A stretch of 64,000 nt of DNA from Cherax quadricarinatus (taxonomy: Eukaryota; Arthropoda; Malacostraca; Decapoda; Parastacidae): assembly GCF_038502225.1 (NCBI RefSeq), contig NC_091352.1, forward strand, positions 22,383,216-22,447,215, given 5' to 3'. Position 1 is the first letter of the stretch. The number at the start of each line of letters is the position of its first letter. The notes below the pieces were generated by a model. It was not told the origin of the DNA. It did not search any database and saw only the letters and a list, made by a program, of their open reading frames with translations. A program made the translations under genes and the position numbers. This document shows, in pieces, positions 30,978-42,196 of this stretch.

Positions 30978-32204
30978 TTTATCATGTCGAGAGTTGTGAG
31001 ATGCTGATTTTTTGCTATTTTTGCTTTCTTGATAGGTATTGTTGAAGGAGGAAGTGAATATTCGTTGTCATCTTCAGTAGACGAATAGGAAGATGTTTCT
31101 TGTGACAAGGCTTCTGATTGGTCGGTTTCAATGAGGAGTGGTGGCGGTGAAGGCTTCTCATTGGACGTTGTTGGAGTGACGTCACTAGTTGATGGTGGTG
31201 TTGGATCTGCTACATCCGAGGTTGTGACTAAGTCTTTGGTGAATATGAGAATTTCTTCAGAAGGTGGCGATGCTGGAAATGTGAATGATGGCATGTTATT
31301 TAATGCAAACAACTCGTTGATTGTAGAGTTAAAAGATCCAGGTACAGCCATATTCTGCATGTGAGCGTATAGTAGACAATAGTGGATCTTCGTTACGTCA
31401 CATGTTGGAGGAGTGATGGTGGTGGAGGCGGGTTGAGATGCTTGAAGTAATTTCGTAGTGTCTGCTTGCAACTTTGCAATTGCGGCATACGTTGGTGTGT
31501 TGTTGGTAGATTTTTTCTTTGTTGCATCTTGTTGTTTCTTCATAATATCCTTTCTTGTAGGACATTTTGCTGCCAATGTATGATGATCATTACTTTTGCA
31601 GTTGAAACACGCTGGTTGTGTTGGAGCAGCAGCGGTACAGGAACTGAAGGTGTGTCCCTCACTACCACATGTAGTACAGAACTTCTTGTCTTTTACTGGA
31701 CATGCTTTGGTGGTGTGAAGATAAGAATAGCAGTTCCAGCAATGTTGGATGTAGGTGGGACTGATATAGTAGTAGTAAATAGCAAGACCTTCGTTCAGAG
31801 CAGTGGCAGCCATGTTCACGTCGGTGAAGGTGACCTTGAGCATAGACGATGCATTCGGGATTTTGGTAATGCTATCAACAGTAGCCCAAGTATTTTGCGT
31901 TTCAATGGATGACTTGAGTTCAGTAATTGATTGAGAAGTCAGAATCTTGTCCAGCTTTTTTTAGGAATACTGATTTTCTTGCCCTGAGGGCAGGAGAGGA
32001 TGTAACAGTAAATCCTTGAGCAGTAAGAGTAGTGGTGGCTTCTGTGGTGAGTAACTTCTCTGCTTCAGCATCATCGTGACATACAACAATGAATGCTTCT
32101 TTCAGTGACAAAATAGCATTGAATTTCACTTGCAATTCTTTCTGCACAACAGTGGCAACGGTACCACTTTTTGGCTTGATCTTTACACGATTTGCGTAGC
32201 TCAT
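30974..32204 (-). pseudogene. Non-LTR ORF1 (gag-like) with three zinc knuckles, I-group-like
   Basis: Minus strand. The frame starts MSYANRVKIKPKSGTVATVV at 32204 and continues to ALRARKSVFLKK, then shifts frame near 31960 to SITELKSSIETQNTWATVDS and MLKVTFTDVNMAATALNEGL. Three knuckle-like motifs follow: CWNCYSYLHTTKACP, CTTCGSEGHTFSSC and CFNCKSNDHHTLAAKCP. The C-terminus is Ser/Thr/Pro-rich. The layout resembles ORF1 of arthropod I-superfamily LINEs, by memory and not by search. No matching ORF2 is present; the neighbouring RT belongs to RTE. The 5' limit of the inserted piece is about 32340. Confidence 0.6.
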
Positions 32205-32340
32205 CGTGCAAGTCAAGGCGAAGACGACGCTGGTAAAGGTTCCCCTCCCCAACGGGGATCGTAGGGAGACAGAGTAAGTAAGGAGAACTGCTATGACCTG
32301 CCAGGGCGAGAGTCAAAAGCAGAATCTCTACTTTTGTGTA

Positions 32341-32836
32341 ATGAATAAAAGTGCAACCCCGAAGGTATTCCTATCTTGTCATGACCCATATTCTTGAGTC
32401 ATATGCTTTTAATGGTATATGCAATTGGTTATATTTATTATCGGTTATGGGGTCATGATATGTGTTAGATTTTTGTAGATTACAATATTTTTATATACTG
32501 TTTTGTTTGTGTACATGTATACATACATGAAATCAGCTTATTCTTTTGTGTTACTCTTTAAATATCGTTCTGAACCTTTGTTAAATGTTAAGGTCCAGTA
32601 CATTCCTAATATGAGTATGTCAATGTTGTTTTAAAGTTATATAAGATAGGTTAGTACTCTGTTGCTGGTAGTTGTTTTGAGACGTTTTGTTGTAAGCTTT
32701 TCAGTACTGCCATTTTTTTTTCAGTGAGGTTATAGAGCCATCGGATCTGAGAATTATATGTTGTTATTTTCATGTCTATTTATATTCTGGAATTATGTAC
32801 TGCTGTACTGTTTTTAAATAAAATATAAAAAAAAAT
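32341..32836 (+). other. Element G 3' UTR end with A-rich tail
   Basis: Non-coding AT-rich sequence ends at AAATAAAATATAAAAAAAAA (32815-32836). The same end is seen in J (52855-52879) and, inverted, in H (6043-6066), so this is the shared 3' terminus of the Tx1-like family. It is followed by the right target-site duplication. Confidence 0.7.
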
Positions 32837-32843
32837 CTCAAAC
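32837..32843. repeat. Target-site duplication of element G, right copy
   Basis: CTCAAAC directly after the A-rich tail of G, matching 21428-21434. Confidence 0.8.
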
Positions 32844-34235
32844 GGACTAAACCCGAGACTTTCTTGTTCACTTTCTCTCATAGCGAACAGAAGAAAAGGT
32901 ATACCCTCATCCCAGTCTCTACAAAAATGCTCACAATAAGCTCTCATCATGGACTTCAGTGTCTGATGAAATCTCTCTAGAGCACCTTGTGACTGTGGAT
33001 GATAGCTGGTTGAAAGTACAGACTTTATTCCTAGGTGGGATAATGCTTCTCGAAAGATCAATAATAAGAAGTGAGAATGGTTCACCATCCACGGTGATAG
33101 AAATGAGAGGTGCAGGTGGAGGTGTGTGTGCTGGCTTGCCTGTCACTTGACACACGTGGCAACGTCGCACATGATCAGCTACTGTTTCTTTCATTTTTGG
33201 CCAAGTAAAATGTTTTGCCAGTTTACTGAGTGTCTTCTTGACACCTAAATGTCCTCCTATGGGGCTATTGTGAGCAAAATCAATGGCTTGTACACGAAAT
33301 GTAACTGGTAACACTACGAGATGCTTGACTTTGGTGGAAACGCATCAGCTGACAACTTACATATATTTTTCTCCATCAGTACACCGTTACTATAATAGTA
33401 ACAATTATCGAGATCCTTTGCTTCACTCTCACTAACTGCTATATCTCTCAGTCTTTCCAGTGACTGATCAATAAACTGATCCTTGATTAAATCATCATGA
33501 GTTAGAAATTTAATGTCAGTTGTGTCCTGACTAGGTTGATGACAGTGGGGAGTCAGTGTTAATGATCCGGGGCGCAGAGCGTCACTAAACAACATATTCA
33601 ACCCCAAATCATTGTCATCCACTAACTCAACAGGAGACAAGGATGGTTGTTGAATCTTTGACATAGCTCTAGTAATTGCGCTGAAAGTAAATAAAATAGG
33701 CTTCTCTCTACAAGCTTCAATGGCATAATTATCATCAGTGGTATTATCAGTCACAAGTGGTTCCTTACATATACCAGCATGAAGGATATCGCTCCCAATC
33801 AACAAGTCCACTGACCTGATGGGAAATACATCACTGGATATACCCACTGAAATATAACCAGTATAATAGCTTGTTTCAATGTAAACTTTGCGCAGAGGTA
33901 CTTTTATAACAGCCCCACCATAGGCTTCTAACAATACATCTATCTTGCAATAGGTATCATCAGTTATGGGCAGTACATCTTCTCTTAATAACGTGAGATA
34001 ACTGCCAATGTCTCTGAAAGTAATTATCTAAGATGTGATTCGTCAAGTCCTACTTTGCCTCTCGATAAGTAAGGACTCATCGCTGAACGAATATTTTCGT
34101 CAGATACACTTTCTGACGCTAGTCATCTATTCTGAGTAATATTATCTAAAACAGTGGGATCAGAGGTATTACTAGGATTTTGGTGCCTTTGTTGCACGGA
34201 GGAGGATACGGCTTGTGTGGGGGCGCCAACCCCAC
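32844..34235 (-). pseudogene. Element E protease and integrase (N-terminal and core)
   Basis: Minus strand. Protease-like region: RDTGSYLTLL-type sequence in a broken frame near 34010-33935, then EAYGGAVIKVPLRKVYIETS and IRSVDLLIGSDIL. A linker follows, then integrase: zinc module HNSPIGGHLGVKKTLSKLAK ... CHVCQVTGK, core with LLIIDL and later IKSVLSTSYHPQSQGALERF, and DWDEGIPFLLFAMRE and LGFSPFE. Integrase directly follows protease with no RT between. The core is frameshifted near 33314 and 33090-32930, and part of it is missing. The gene continues at 21434-20852 beyond element G. The upper end at 34235 is cut by element B. Confidence 0.82.
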
Positions 34236-34537
34236 GTGTGAAGGCTTACTCAGCCCTGTAACAACTTCAGTCAGTATTACCAAAGCTGGCTCCCCATTAC
34301 CACGATATACCTATATTAGCGTTGAGTTCAAATGTAATTTTTTTCATTTCATTTTTCATTTTTCTTTCAATTAGGATACCCATTCATGTTTCATTGTTTT
34401 ACATTTTTCATTTCTAAATGATAAAGTGTTTATCATTGTCTGTTATTATTTCTTTTTCTATTCATTAATTTTCCTGAGGAGGATCCAGCCTTGGTAATAC
34501 TGACTAAAGTTGTTACAGGGCTGAGTAAGCCTTCACA
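34236..34537 (+). repeat. 5' LTR of element B, fold-back form
   Basis: This LTR is only 302 bp, against 974 bp for the 3' LTR. Its first ~55 bp (TGTGAAGGCTTACTCAGCCC onward) are the reverse complement of its last ~55 bp (ending GGGCTGAGTAAGCCTTCACA). Between them is the AT-rich R/U5-like part. U3 is therefore replaced by an inverted copy of the LTR end. The PBS follows two bases after the end. Confidence 0.85.
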
Positions 34538-34539
34538 AG

Positions 34540-34557
34540 TGGCGACCTTGCCAGGAT
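34540..34557 (+). promoter_or_regulatory. Primer-binding site of element B
   Basis: TGGCGACCTTGCCAGGAT starts two bases after the LTR end TTCACA. The identical site occurs in element A on the minus strand. Its complement ends in CCA and resembles the 3' end of an arginine tRNA from memory. Confidence 0.65.
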
Positions 34558-35102
34558 CAACTCGACTGAATCAAGATTCAACTCCATCTCGAATCTACCA
34601 TTGGAACTTCAACGCTGCATACCACAGACAGTTACCACCAGCCATGAGTAATCATTCTCTATGGTAGGACTACAGTACAGGCATTTAAAAGATTTGGTGA
34701 TTGTTATAGTCTCAATTTATTGTAAGTCAAGTCAAGCAGGATACAATATTTAATTCTGCCACTTTTTTTCCGAGCTTGAAACACTTTGGAGGATTAAACT
34801 TCAGGGACCCGAGATTTTCCAGTGACAATTTGTTTCATTGAGCTCTTTATTTTATCAAGGGAACTGTCGTAGGACACTCTTGATTTGTGGGTGAGAAGAT
34901 TGGATGGTCAAGTGACCCTATTCTACTTACTGTTTGCTTGGAGCTGGCATAGAACCCTTCGCTTTCATTAATACATTGTTTAATTGAAGCAGGGATCGAG
35001 CCCTCTGGTTTATTTACAGTTTAAGTGGAGCAGAAATTGAACCCTCTGTTTTCTTTAATACCCGTTTCATTTCCCCTGATAGTTTAAGTTATTCTTGCAA
35101 GT
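34558..35102 (+). other. Element B untranslated leader
   Basis: About 545 bp between the primer-binding site and gag, homologous to 18519-19062 of element A on the opposite strand. No coding signal was seen. Confidence 0.6.
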
Positions 35103-36150
35103 ATGGAGGAATACCAGTTTTGGATGAATGCTGGAAGTAAGTTAGGAATAACAGGGAAAAATTTAGAATCTTTCGTTAGTGCTAAGATCCAGGAAAGACT
35201 TGAAAGAGAGAGAGAGAATCGAAAGAGAAGAGAATAAGGAGAGAGAAAGAATAGAGAGAGAGAATCAAGAAAGACAGTTAGAAAGAGAAAGAGAGGATAA
35301 AAAGGAGAGAGATCGAATTGAAAGAGAAAAGCAAGATAGACAGTTAGAAAGAGAGAGAGAAGACAAAAAGAGGCATGATAGACTTGATCGTGAGGAGAGA
35401 GCTAGAGTATGTGAGGAACAAGCTAAAGTACGTGAGGAACAAGTTAAATTAAGAGAACTTGAGGAAAGAGCAAAGGATAGAGAAGTTGAGGAAAGAGCTA
35501 GAGAACATGAGTTAATAGAGAAAAGGATCGCGAGCTCGAAAAATCTCGCCTTGAATTAGAGAATAAAAAGTTAACTCTTGCACAACAACAATTAGAGGAA
35601 GGAGTAATTGAACATCATGCAGCTAGTGCACATATTCCAACACCTAATTTACCTCCCTTCACAGAGGGTGAAGACATTACTTCATACATCATCAGGTTTG
35701 AAAATACCGCTACCCTCTGTGAATGGCCTGCTGACACCTGAGCTACCAGGTTAGGAATGTTATTTTCTGGTACAGCCTTGAATATCTATGCAACTTTGTC
35801 ACAGGATATCATATGTAATTATAACCTACTAAAGAAGGCAATCCTTAAAGCATATAAAAAAACCACTAATTCTTACAGGAAAGATTTCAGGTATGCCACC
35901 TTACAGCCTAGCCAGAACTTTCATCAGTTACAGGTAACACTCTTTCGTTTGTTCGACTTTTGGATAGAGAGTTCAGGAACTGATCACAGTTATGAATCTC
36001 TTAGAGACTTCGTGGTTGCTGACCAGTTCCTGACAGCTCTTCCTCACAAGATAAGAACATTCATTAGAGAACGTAATCTGATTAAAGCTGAGGAAGTTGC
36101 TGAGGCCGCAGGCTCACAATTCCTATAAAGACCTAAAGGGATCGAACCCT
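35103..36150 (+). pseudogene. Element B gag (coiled coil and SCAN-like capsid)
   Basis: Starts at the ATG at 35103, MEEYQFWMNAGSKLGITG, matching A. A GA-rich indel near 35210 shifts the frame; the charged coiled coil (ERERIEREENKERERIER and so on) continues to 35559. Next, in another frame, IPTPNLPPFTEGEDITSYI, then a stop at about 35740, then MLFSGTALNIYATLSQDI, SYRKDFRYATLQP and the SCAN-like SYESLRDFVVADQFLTALPH with RNLIKAEEVAEAA. The end of the capsid is frameshifted near 36105. The frame breaks at GA-microsatellite stretches suggest replication slippage in the repeat. Confidence 0.8.
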
Positions 36151-36203
36151 AAGGGCAAGGATTCATCAGACCTTAAGAAATCAAAGCCTCTAGTGGAAAG
36201 TAA

Positions 36204-36639
36204 GTGACTTCTTTTATTCCTGTTTGTCATTTGTGTGGTGTTAAGGGACATAAACGTCCAGATTGTCCTAAGAAGGTCCAAAAAGTTGGAAAATGTTTTA
36301 AAGACTGTAATGACCAAGCACCCTTCTGTTCAGGAACAGTTAATGGACTTAATGTATCTACCATTTTACGAGACACTGGATGCACATGTATAGTCATTTC
36401 TGATAAGCTGTTCCCTAATCTTAAAGAAACTCATTCCTCTGCTATACTTTCAGACTACTTAGGCCGTACAGACACTTTTCCTACCATCCGTTGTTACATT
36501 AGGTCTAAATGGTTCACAGGTTGGTCTGAAGCCGTACTAGCTCCCATCACTTCTTGCTCCGTACTAATAGGTAATGTAAAAGGTGCCATTCTTCCTTCTT
36601 AGGTTGACTTTTCATCACCAAAGATGGACATAAGTGTTT
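36204..36639 (+). pseudogene. Element B nucleocapsid knuckle and protease
   Basis: The frame has the knuckle CHLCGVKGHKRPDC, then the protease catalytic triad ILRDTGCTCIVIS and later APITSCSVLIGNVKGAILPS, ending at a TAG at 36600-36602. The A copy reads through at this point (SEVDLSSPKMD). Homology to A continues to GACATAAGTGTTT at about 36639, where element C starts. The 740 bp that follow in A (about 16960 to 16221) are missing from B. Confidence 0.82.
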
Positions 36640-37390
36640 TGTTACACAGAAATGTGGGACACCTGGGGGCTAGAGCCTTGTCTAAGGGCAAAGGTAAAAG
36701 TTACACACATCTCAAGCATAAACAGGCCACCCAGGGCTATCCCAGTCAAAACAGAAAGCGCTAAACCAGTATGTGTTACTTCAATGGGTTGGTTAACAGA
36801 GGATTAGGCAAAAATCCCAGTTAGGAAAATATATCTATTTATTCAACATAACACTATATACACACTCTAGACACACCTTAATCCTAAACGCCCAAATGAG
36901 GGTACACAAGAAACAGCTGGCTGGAGGTCCAGCCACCATAACCACTAGGCCTAGTCAGCGCCAGGCCATCACTACTCCACTACAAACCCCATTTCTTATT
37001 TCCTCACTCATCCCACAGCACCCTGACCATGTCAGAGCCTAGGTGGGCATACAGGTAAGCCATAGAAGAGCCTATGGCTTGGGTTAGCTAAACAAAAGGA
37101 GGACACAACTACAAACTTAGCTTAAATACACAGCATCTCCGACGCCAGCCTCCACACCATGTTGACCCCACGTGACTGCCCCAGCCAGGCTCACCCCGCG
37201 TAACCAAACACACTTGGAAAATAACTACCTAGAAGGATTTCTTTATAATTACAGTTAGAGTACTTTACAGTGCCCCCAAATGCACATTATGAATTATAAA
37301 ATTATTATTTACAATTATAACATTCATACTATTATGGCACACTTCTCCACTACATGTACATTAAAATGTCATGCAGAACCCTGCATAACA
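36640..37390 (-). repeat. 3' LTR of element C
   Basis: 751 bp. On the plus strand it starts TGTTACACAGAAATGTGGGA and ends CCCTGCATAACA, and is paired with 43292-44038. The purine-rich tract just outside (CTGGGGGTGGGGG on the minus strand) marks it as the 3' LTR. Confidence 0.9.
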
Positions 37391-38597
37391 CCCCCACCCC
37401 CAGACCATAGGTCTCACTCTGCTAGCGGGGTCCCTACGGACACTGCTAGGCAAAAGGAAAAAAAAGAAAATAAACCCCACATTAAGGTCTGAGGCAACGG
37501 GCAAAATGATAACTGGGGAATGACCACCATACAATCACGGTCTTTTGGTACTACAAATATGCAATATTAACAAACTGAGGTACTAGATTGCAGACATGTG
37601 AAACTCGCCGAACATAAAAGTGATCAAGTTCTATGCCAAACGAGCCCACAGTCACACTCTTAGACAACTGTGTTAGGAAAAGGCACCATCACAACACAGC
37701 GCTGGCCAGGCACTGGCGTTGATGCATTTTACCTAAATTACATCAAGCAAACTTATAAACGAGCAAGTTAACTTTGTACAAAAGTGCCCCTGAGGAATGC
37801 CGTGTTATGAAGTAACACCAGAGTCCAGTATGTTGCAAGGCAGATCAAACTGTATGTGCCACCAAAAAAAATTTTTAAACAGTAAGTACATTTTCCAGTA
37901 GTAGTTCAAAGAAAAGAAAAACAGATTTTACATGTTAAATTCTACTTAGAAAGCAACATCACATTATCACTCCCATCTCACAGCAATCTTTAGTAAACAA
38001 AACTGGTTCCCCATGACATCTCTGCGAGAATCATGAGAGCACAGGAGGGGGGAAAAATATCAGGCCCCAAAAACAACGGGCGGATAGTCACATAAATCTT
38101 GTTGGTGGGACTGTGGCCGTGAAACCCTGGAGTCATCACTGAAGACCCCCTAAAGGTGGACCTCCCAGGCCAACACCTACATGTCATTCCAAGGACCCTG
38201 GAGTCACCCCAGTGGTGATCCAAAAAGGAAAAATTGAAAAGAGTCCTGGAGAACCAAAACACCTCGGATCAAGAGACATGACCCAAACAGTGGAGGGCAT
38301 CACCGCCAGCCCCACATTCACTAAAACGTTAGGTCCAACAGTCCCTATACCAACATAAAACAGAGGCGAGGCATTCCAGCCAACACCTAAAAAAAAAGTA
38401 GCATACCTTACCTAGGCATGGCACTTGATGTGACTACCCCCCAAAACACACACACACACACTAGGGAATCCTGATACCTCCAGCTCCAGCTCAACCTGCC
38501 CTTCTCCTTTGGGTGGTTCAGGGTTCCATCTACTCGTCTACTGCAAATCACTGCAAAATAAGAATAGATAAGTGATCTATACACTACATCGTGCACT
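37391..38597 (-). other. Element C region between RNase H and 3' LTR, non-coding
   Basis: About 1.2 kb without a gene. It holds the polypurine tract next to the LTR and a (CA)n stretch near 38446-38461. The rest is not recognised. This is unusually long compared with the 95 bp between RNase H and LTR in element A. Confidence 0.55.
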
Positions 38598-38960
38598 TTA
38601 AACATGAGACAACGCATCAGCAACCACATTCTCCACTCCCTTCACATAATGAATCACAAGATTAAGAGGTTGGAGAAACAAGGCCCACCTCATAAGTCTC
38701 TGATTGTGGTTCCTCATTAAGTGAAGGAAACGTAAAGGATTATGGTCACTATACACAGTTATAGGGTGAACTGATGATGATATATACACCTCAAAATGTT
38801 GCACTGCCAACACTAAAGCAAGAGCCTCCTTTTCTATGGTAGTATAACTTCTTGGTGCCTGTTACTTTTTGCCGAGAAGCAGCCAGAGTGGCATTACTTG
38901 CCCTGCTCTACCCTGCAACAAGACTTCCCCAACCCCTGTATCATTTTGCAAAACCCGGGG
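38598..38960 (-). pseudogene. Element C RNase H
   Basis: Minus strand. VLQNDTGVGEVLLQGRAGQV (end of the frame closing at 38862) is the start of the RNase H domain, where the usual DAS has become QN. A break follows, then LAVQHFEVYISSSVHPITVY, SDHNPLRFLHLM, NQRLMRWALFLQPLNLVIHY and GVENVVADALSHV, the typical Gypsy RNase H end (ADALSR). Pieces are in two frames. Its location between integrase remnants and the 3' LTR shows that RT-RH was the last module in this element too. Confidence 0.8.
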
Positions 38961-39590
38961 TGGGTAACTCAGGATTATACATAAAAGATCTTGAGGGTTA
39001 ATGGCATACAAAAGGTTCATGTACAGAGATATTAAAGTTACAAATATGGGTGTGTCCTTGGCACACATGGTCATGGGAATCAGATGATCCCCCCACGGTT
39101 CATTCACACACTTTGCATGTAGTTCATAAAGAGGAGACAAAACCTTATTTCTTAAATGTACCTGGCAGCAGTCAGTGCACGTGTTCAAGGTATCACCTAG
39201 TGTGAGACCAGTAAAAGACAACGTCCACCGACTCTCGCTGGATACAAACACAGTCCCTAGAAATAAACACTTCACTTCCTTCAAGGAACCTATTTCACCC
39301 CAACTTACATCATGCCAGGCTTGCTGATGTTGCACAAATTCCAAAACCTCTACCTCATGGGGGTTAACATGGCCCTGTTTTTCAGCATCCCAAAACTCTT
39401 TCACTAAGGTACACCATTGCTGTACCACCACTACAACCCGTCTTTCAGAAGATCCAAATCTTCCACAATCTCTTACAGTTTTCCTGCTTACATTATCTTT
39501 CTCAGGGACCTTATCCACCATCATTTTGAAGCCACCACACAGTTCCAACATAGCCTTCTCAGGACCTGGCTCCGATACCAATCCCATCTC
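38961..39590 (-). pseudogene. Element C region where RT is expected, unrecognisable
   Basis: The minus-strand frame from 39587 is open for 241 codons but shows no RT motifs (no YxDD, no FGL). Some segments, such as TLGDTLNTCTDCCQVHLRNK and SPLYELHAKCVNEPWGDHL, look like an integrase C-terminal or spacer region. RT itself seems to have been deleted. I cannot assign this stretch. Confidence 0.4.
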
Positions 39591-41681
39591 TCAAGCTTCC
39601 AGAATATGTAGCACTACCTCATGGTCCCACGTCATCCTGGGTGGACTGGCAGACTGGTGCACTAGTACCATCGACCTCATCTTAGCCAAGCATTTTCTGA
39701 AACTGAGAAAAAACACCGCGGGGGAAACATCACCATCCTCACGTAGCCCATGACTTAATGATTTCAGAGTGCTTCCCCACACGGTAATGAAAAGGAGGGG
39801 AATTCCCTCATCCCAGTCCTTCTGGTACTGGGTAAAACAAACATGCATTGCCCTGAGAGACTGGGAAAACCATGGTGCTTTTCTTTGACTCCTAGGATGA
39901 TATACATTGGTAAATTTAACCTCAAGTAGGCCTCTCAAAACTACATGACATTTCATAAAATATGACTTCTGGGTGATTTGTGCAAAGCCTAAGAGACAAA
40001 AATGTTTCACCAGAAATCTCAAAACCACACACACAAAATTATTCAGAAAGGGTATAGACTCTGGTAACCTGTTAGAAAAGGAATTTATTAATAAACACCG
40101 ATTATTTAGCTCTCCCGTCTTAACACTGAAATGCCGTTCCTTCAGAATCTGTAAAAAATACTGACAAAGACACTTTAATAGTTCTGCTGCGGCCACGTAA
40201 GCACAGGTCCTCTTAAAAAGAGTCTTGCTCATTTGATCAACTCTGCAAAATAAACACTTGGTAAATTTGGGAACCACATCCTCCGCAACAGCTGATAAAT
40301 GAATAGCGTTCCGGAGGTCACAACCTTCCTGGGCCTCACTCAGCTGCTGCAGAGTCAGGGGATTTTTTCCCACATCAGCACCAAGACCACTTCTCCAACC
40401 GAGTTCCGGTTGAGCCGGTTCATCACTGCTCAGAGTCTCCTGCAGGTCAGACTCAATGAACAGGCTCCCCAGGCCCAAACCATCACCACAGTGTGCAGAA
40501 GGGTCACAGGGAGGCACAGCTCCTGCCTTGTTCCCCTGTTTAGTCCTAGAGCACACTGAAAATTTTTCAGGCACCGTCGCTCCAATTAGGTCATTACCAC
40601 CTTGTAAAGCAGGGTCCTGCAAAACCAAACATTCCTCACTTTTGAGGAGTCCCACAACGTTGTTGCCTAGTAGAAGGTCAACTCCTGCAAAAGGTACATC
40701 TTCTGCAATACCTACAGGTAGGTACCCAGACTGGTACTCAGACTCTACCCATAACCTGTGCACTGGAGTCCTGACAGGGACTCCAGTTATCCCTTTAAGA
40801 AAAATGTCCAATCCATTGTAGGTGTCATCCGACACTGGCAATACACCCCTGCGAAGCAAGGTGTATGTGCTACAAGTGTCCCTCAAAGACATAACACCTG
40901 TGACCCTACCTTCATTTTGGTGTAAGGCCACAGTAGACTTACTTGAATAGACCTTCATCCGAGGGTCTAAGACAGCTGGTCTTCTTTGGATACCTTGGGG
41001 CAAGACTGCAATGCAAGCAACATCATGTGTAACTGGTGTATTTACTGGAGAAGCATCTGCTGCAGCCTGGTCCCTAAGCATCTTTCGACAATATGGCTGC
41101 AGGTGGCCCTGTTTATTGCAATATGTACAGTGATAAGGTTTAAAAGCCCCCTGCACACTTGACATAGGCTGGGGCCCATGATCTTGGGGAACTGGACTCT
41201 TTCTACCTGTCCCCGGTAGTCCTGGACCTGTGACAACTGACTTAAAACCTTCTCGGGTAGGTACTGGAAAATTAGGCTTATTAAAACTCTGGTGGTTATT
41301 AGGCTGATAAATGGGTGGCTTAAACTTCTGAAATTTCTTATTCCTATTGGTGGGTGGAGAAAACTTACCATTATTAGTATGTGGGGGGTGGTAACTACTA
41401 CCAAATTTTTGGTTAGCTAAAAATCTGTCACCCAGCTCTAAAGCATTATTAAAATCATCAAGATCCTTCTCCTCAAGATATGCCTTAAGGTCAGGAGGAA
41501 CATTTCTCAAAAGATCCTCTAACAAAATTAAGGTAATTACACCTTCATAATTGCCTACCACCCCCTTTGAGCGACACCACCTATTTAGAAGTGACATCTT
41601 CTCCTTACCATATTCCACCAAAGACTGCCCTGCTTGAAACTTTAGTCCTCTAAACTTCTGCCGGTACCTTTCCGGCAACAT
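39591..41681 (-). pseudogene. Element C gag C-terminus, protease and integrase remnants
   Basis: A 696-codon open frame. The capsid has a SCAN-like segment: YRQKFRGLKFQAGQS, LLNRWCRS, LILLEDLLRNVPPDLKAYLE and FNNALELGDRF. The knuckle is CTYCNKQGHLQPYC. Protease: MSLRDTCSTYTLLRRG (Cys in place of Gly in the DTG site) and VDLLLGNNVVGLL. The last third is degenerate integrase: FTNVYHPRSQRKAPWFSQSL and QKDWDEGIPLLFITVWGSTL recall YHPQSQG and DWDEGIPFLLFAMRE of element E, but the catalytic core is largely missing. A long frame with a mutated protease site and deleted integrase core is probably open by chance. Confidence 0.75.
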
Positions 41682-41806
41682 TTGATAAGCCAGTAAAACT
41701 ACCTCTTTTAGCTTATGATAATCAGAAAAGGCCGATCCCTCTAAAGAACTAACAGCCTGTAACCCTTTACCAACTAATTGGGTTCTTGCTAATGTCGCCC
41801 TTTCCT

Positions 41807-42196
41807 TTACCGGCCAAACTTGGGATTTGGCTGTACTTTCAAATAACAGGAAAACTGGTCTGGGTCTTTCTCTAGGAATTTGGGCACAAATTTTATGGCT
41901 TTATCCAAATGAAAAACATCTACCCTCGTGTCTGTGTCCTTATGAGAAGCAAGCTGCCTCTCTTTAGCTCTTTCTTGAGCCCTAAGCTCCTCTAAGGCTC
42001 TCTGTTCCTGGATCTTTGTACGCTCAATCCTTAACCGTTCCTTTTCTTCTGCTACTAGGGCTAATTTCATTTGTAAAATTACTACTTCCTTATCCAGGTC
42101 CCTAACATGGAAATTTGATTCAATGTCACCTTCCAAATGCATGTCATCCCCAGAATTTTCACTAGTGTCAGCCATTTTGGGAAATGATAGCACCAA
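41807..42196 (-). pseudogene. Element C gag N-terminus
   Basis: The minus-strand frame starts MVLSFPKMADTSENSGDDM; the internal MADTSENSGDDM is a plausible natural start at about 42175. It has a helical charged region (LALVAEEKERLRIERTKIQE, RALEELRAQERAKERQLASH) and the gag motif FVPKFLEKDPDQF, common at the capsid start of this element group. A frame change between 41807 and 41681 leads into the SCAN-like part. Confidence 0.75.

Larger units (their letters stand above)
21435..32836 (+). mobile_element. Tx1-like LINE element G, full span with nested insertions
   Basis: A plus-strand Tx1/L1-clade LINE inserted in the integrase of element E. The 5' end (21435) lies 80 bp before the ORF1 ATG at 21515. 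The 3' end is an A-rich tail at 32815-32836 (AAATAAAATATAAAAAAAAA). A 7-bp duplication CTCAAAC flanks it. The span of 11.4 kb is swollen by an AT-rich insert (about 24051-25320), an RTE copy (28181-30977) and an I-like ORF1 fragment (30974-32204). Both ORFs are decayed. It seems older than H, as it has many stops and has lost the RT active site. Confidence 0.83.

Noticed and set aside
30974..32204. Host zinc-finger (CCHC) protein gene
   Set aside because: Three closely spaced knuckles after a KSVFLKK-type region, a frameshift, and transposon surroundings fit a LINE ORF1 better than a CNBP-like gene.
34232..34235. CACG/CATG as the target-site duplication of element B
   Set aside because: The two 4-mers differ by one base and the left end of B is rearranged; too weak to claim.
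36640..37390. The LTR of C as a host promoter or regulatory region
   Set aside because: It is paired with 43292-44038 and has TGTTA...TAACA ends; no adjacent host gene is present to regulate.
39591..41681. A 696-codon frame as an intact gag-pol gene
   Set aside because: The protease site reads DTC, the integrase core is mostly missing and no RT follows. It is open but not functional.
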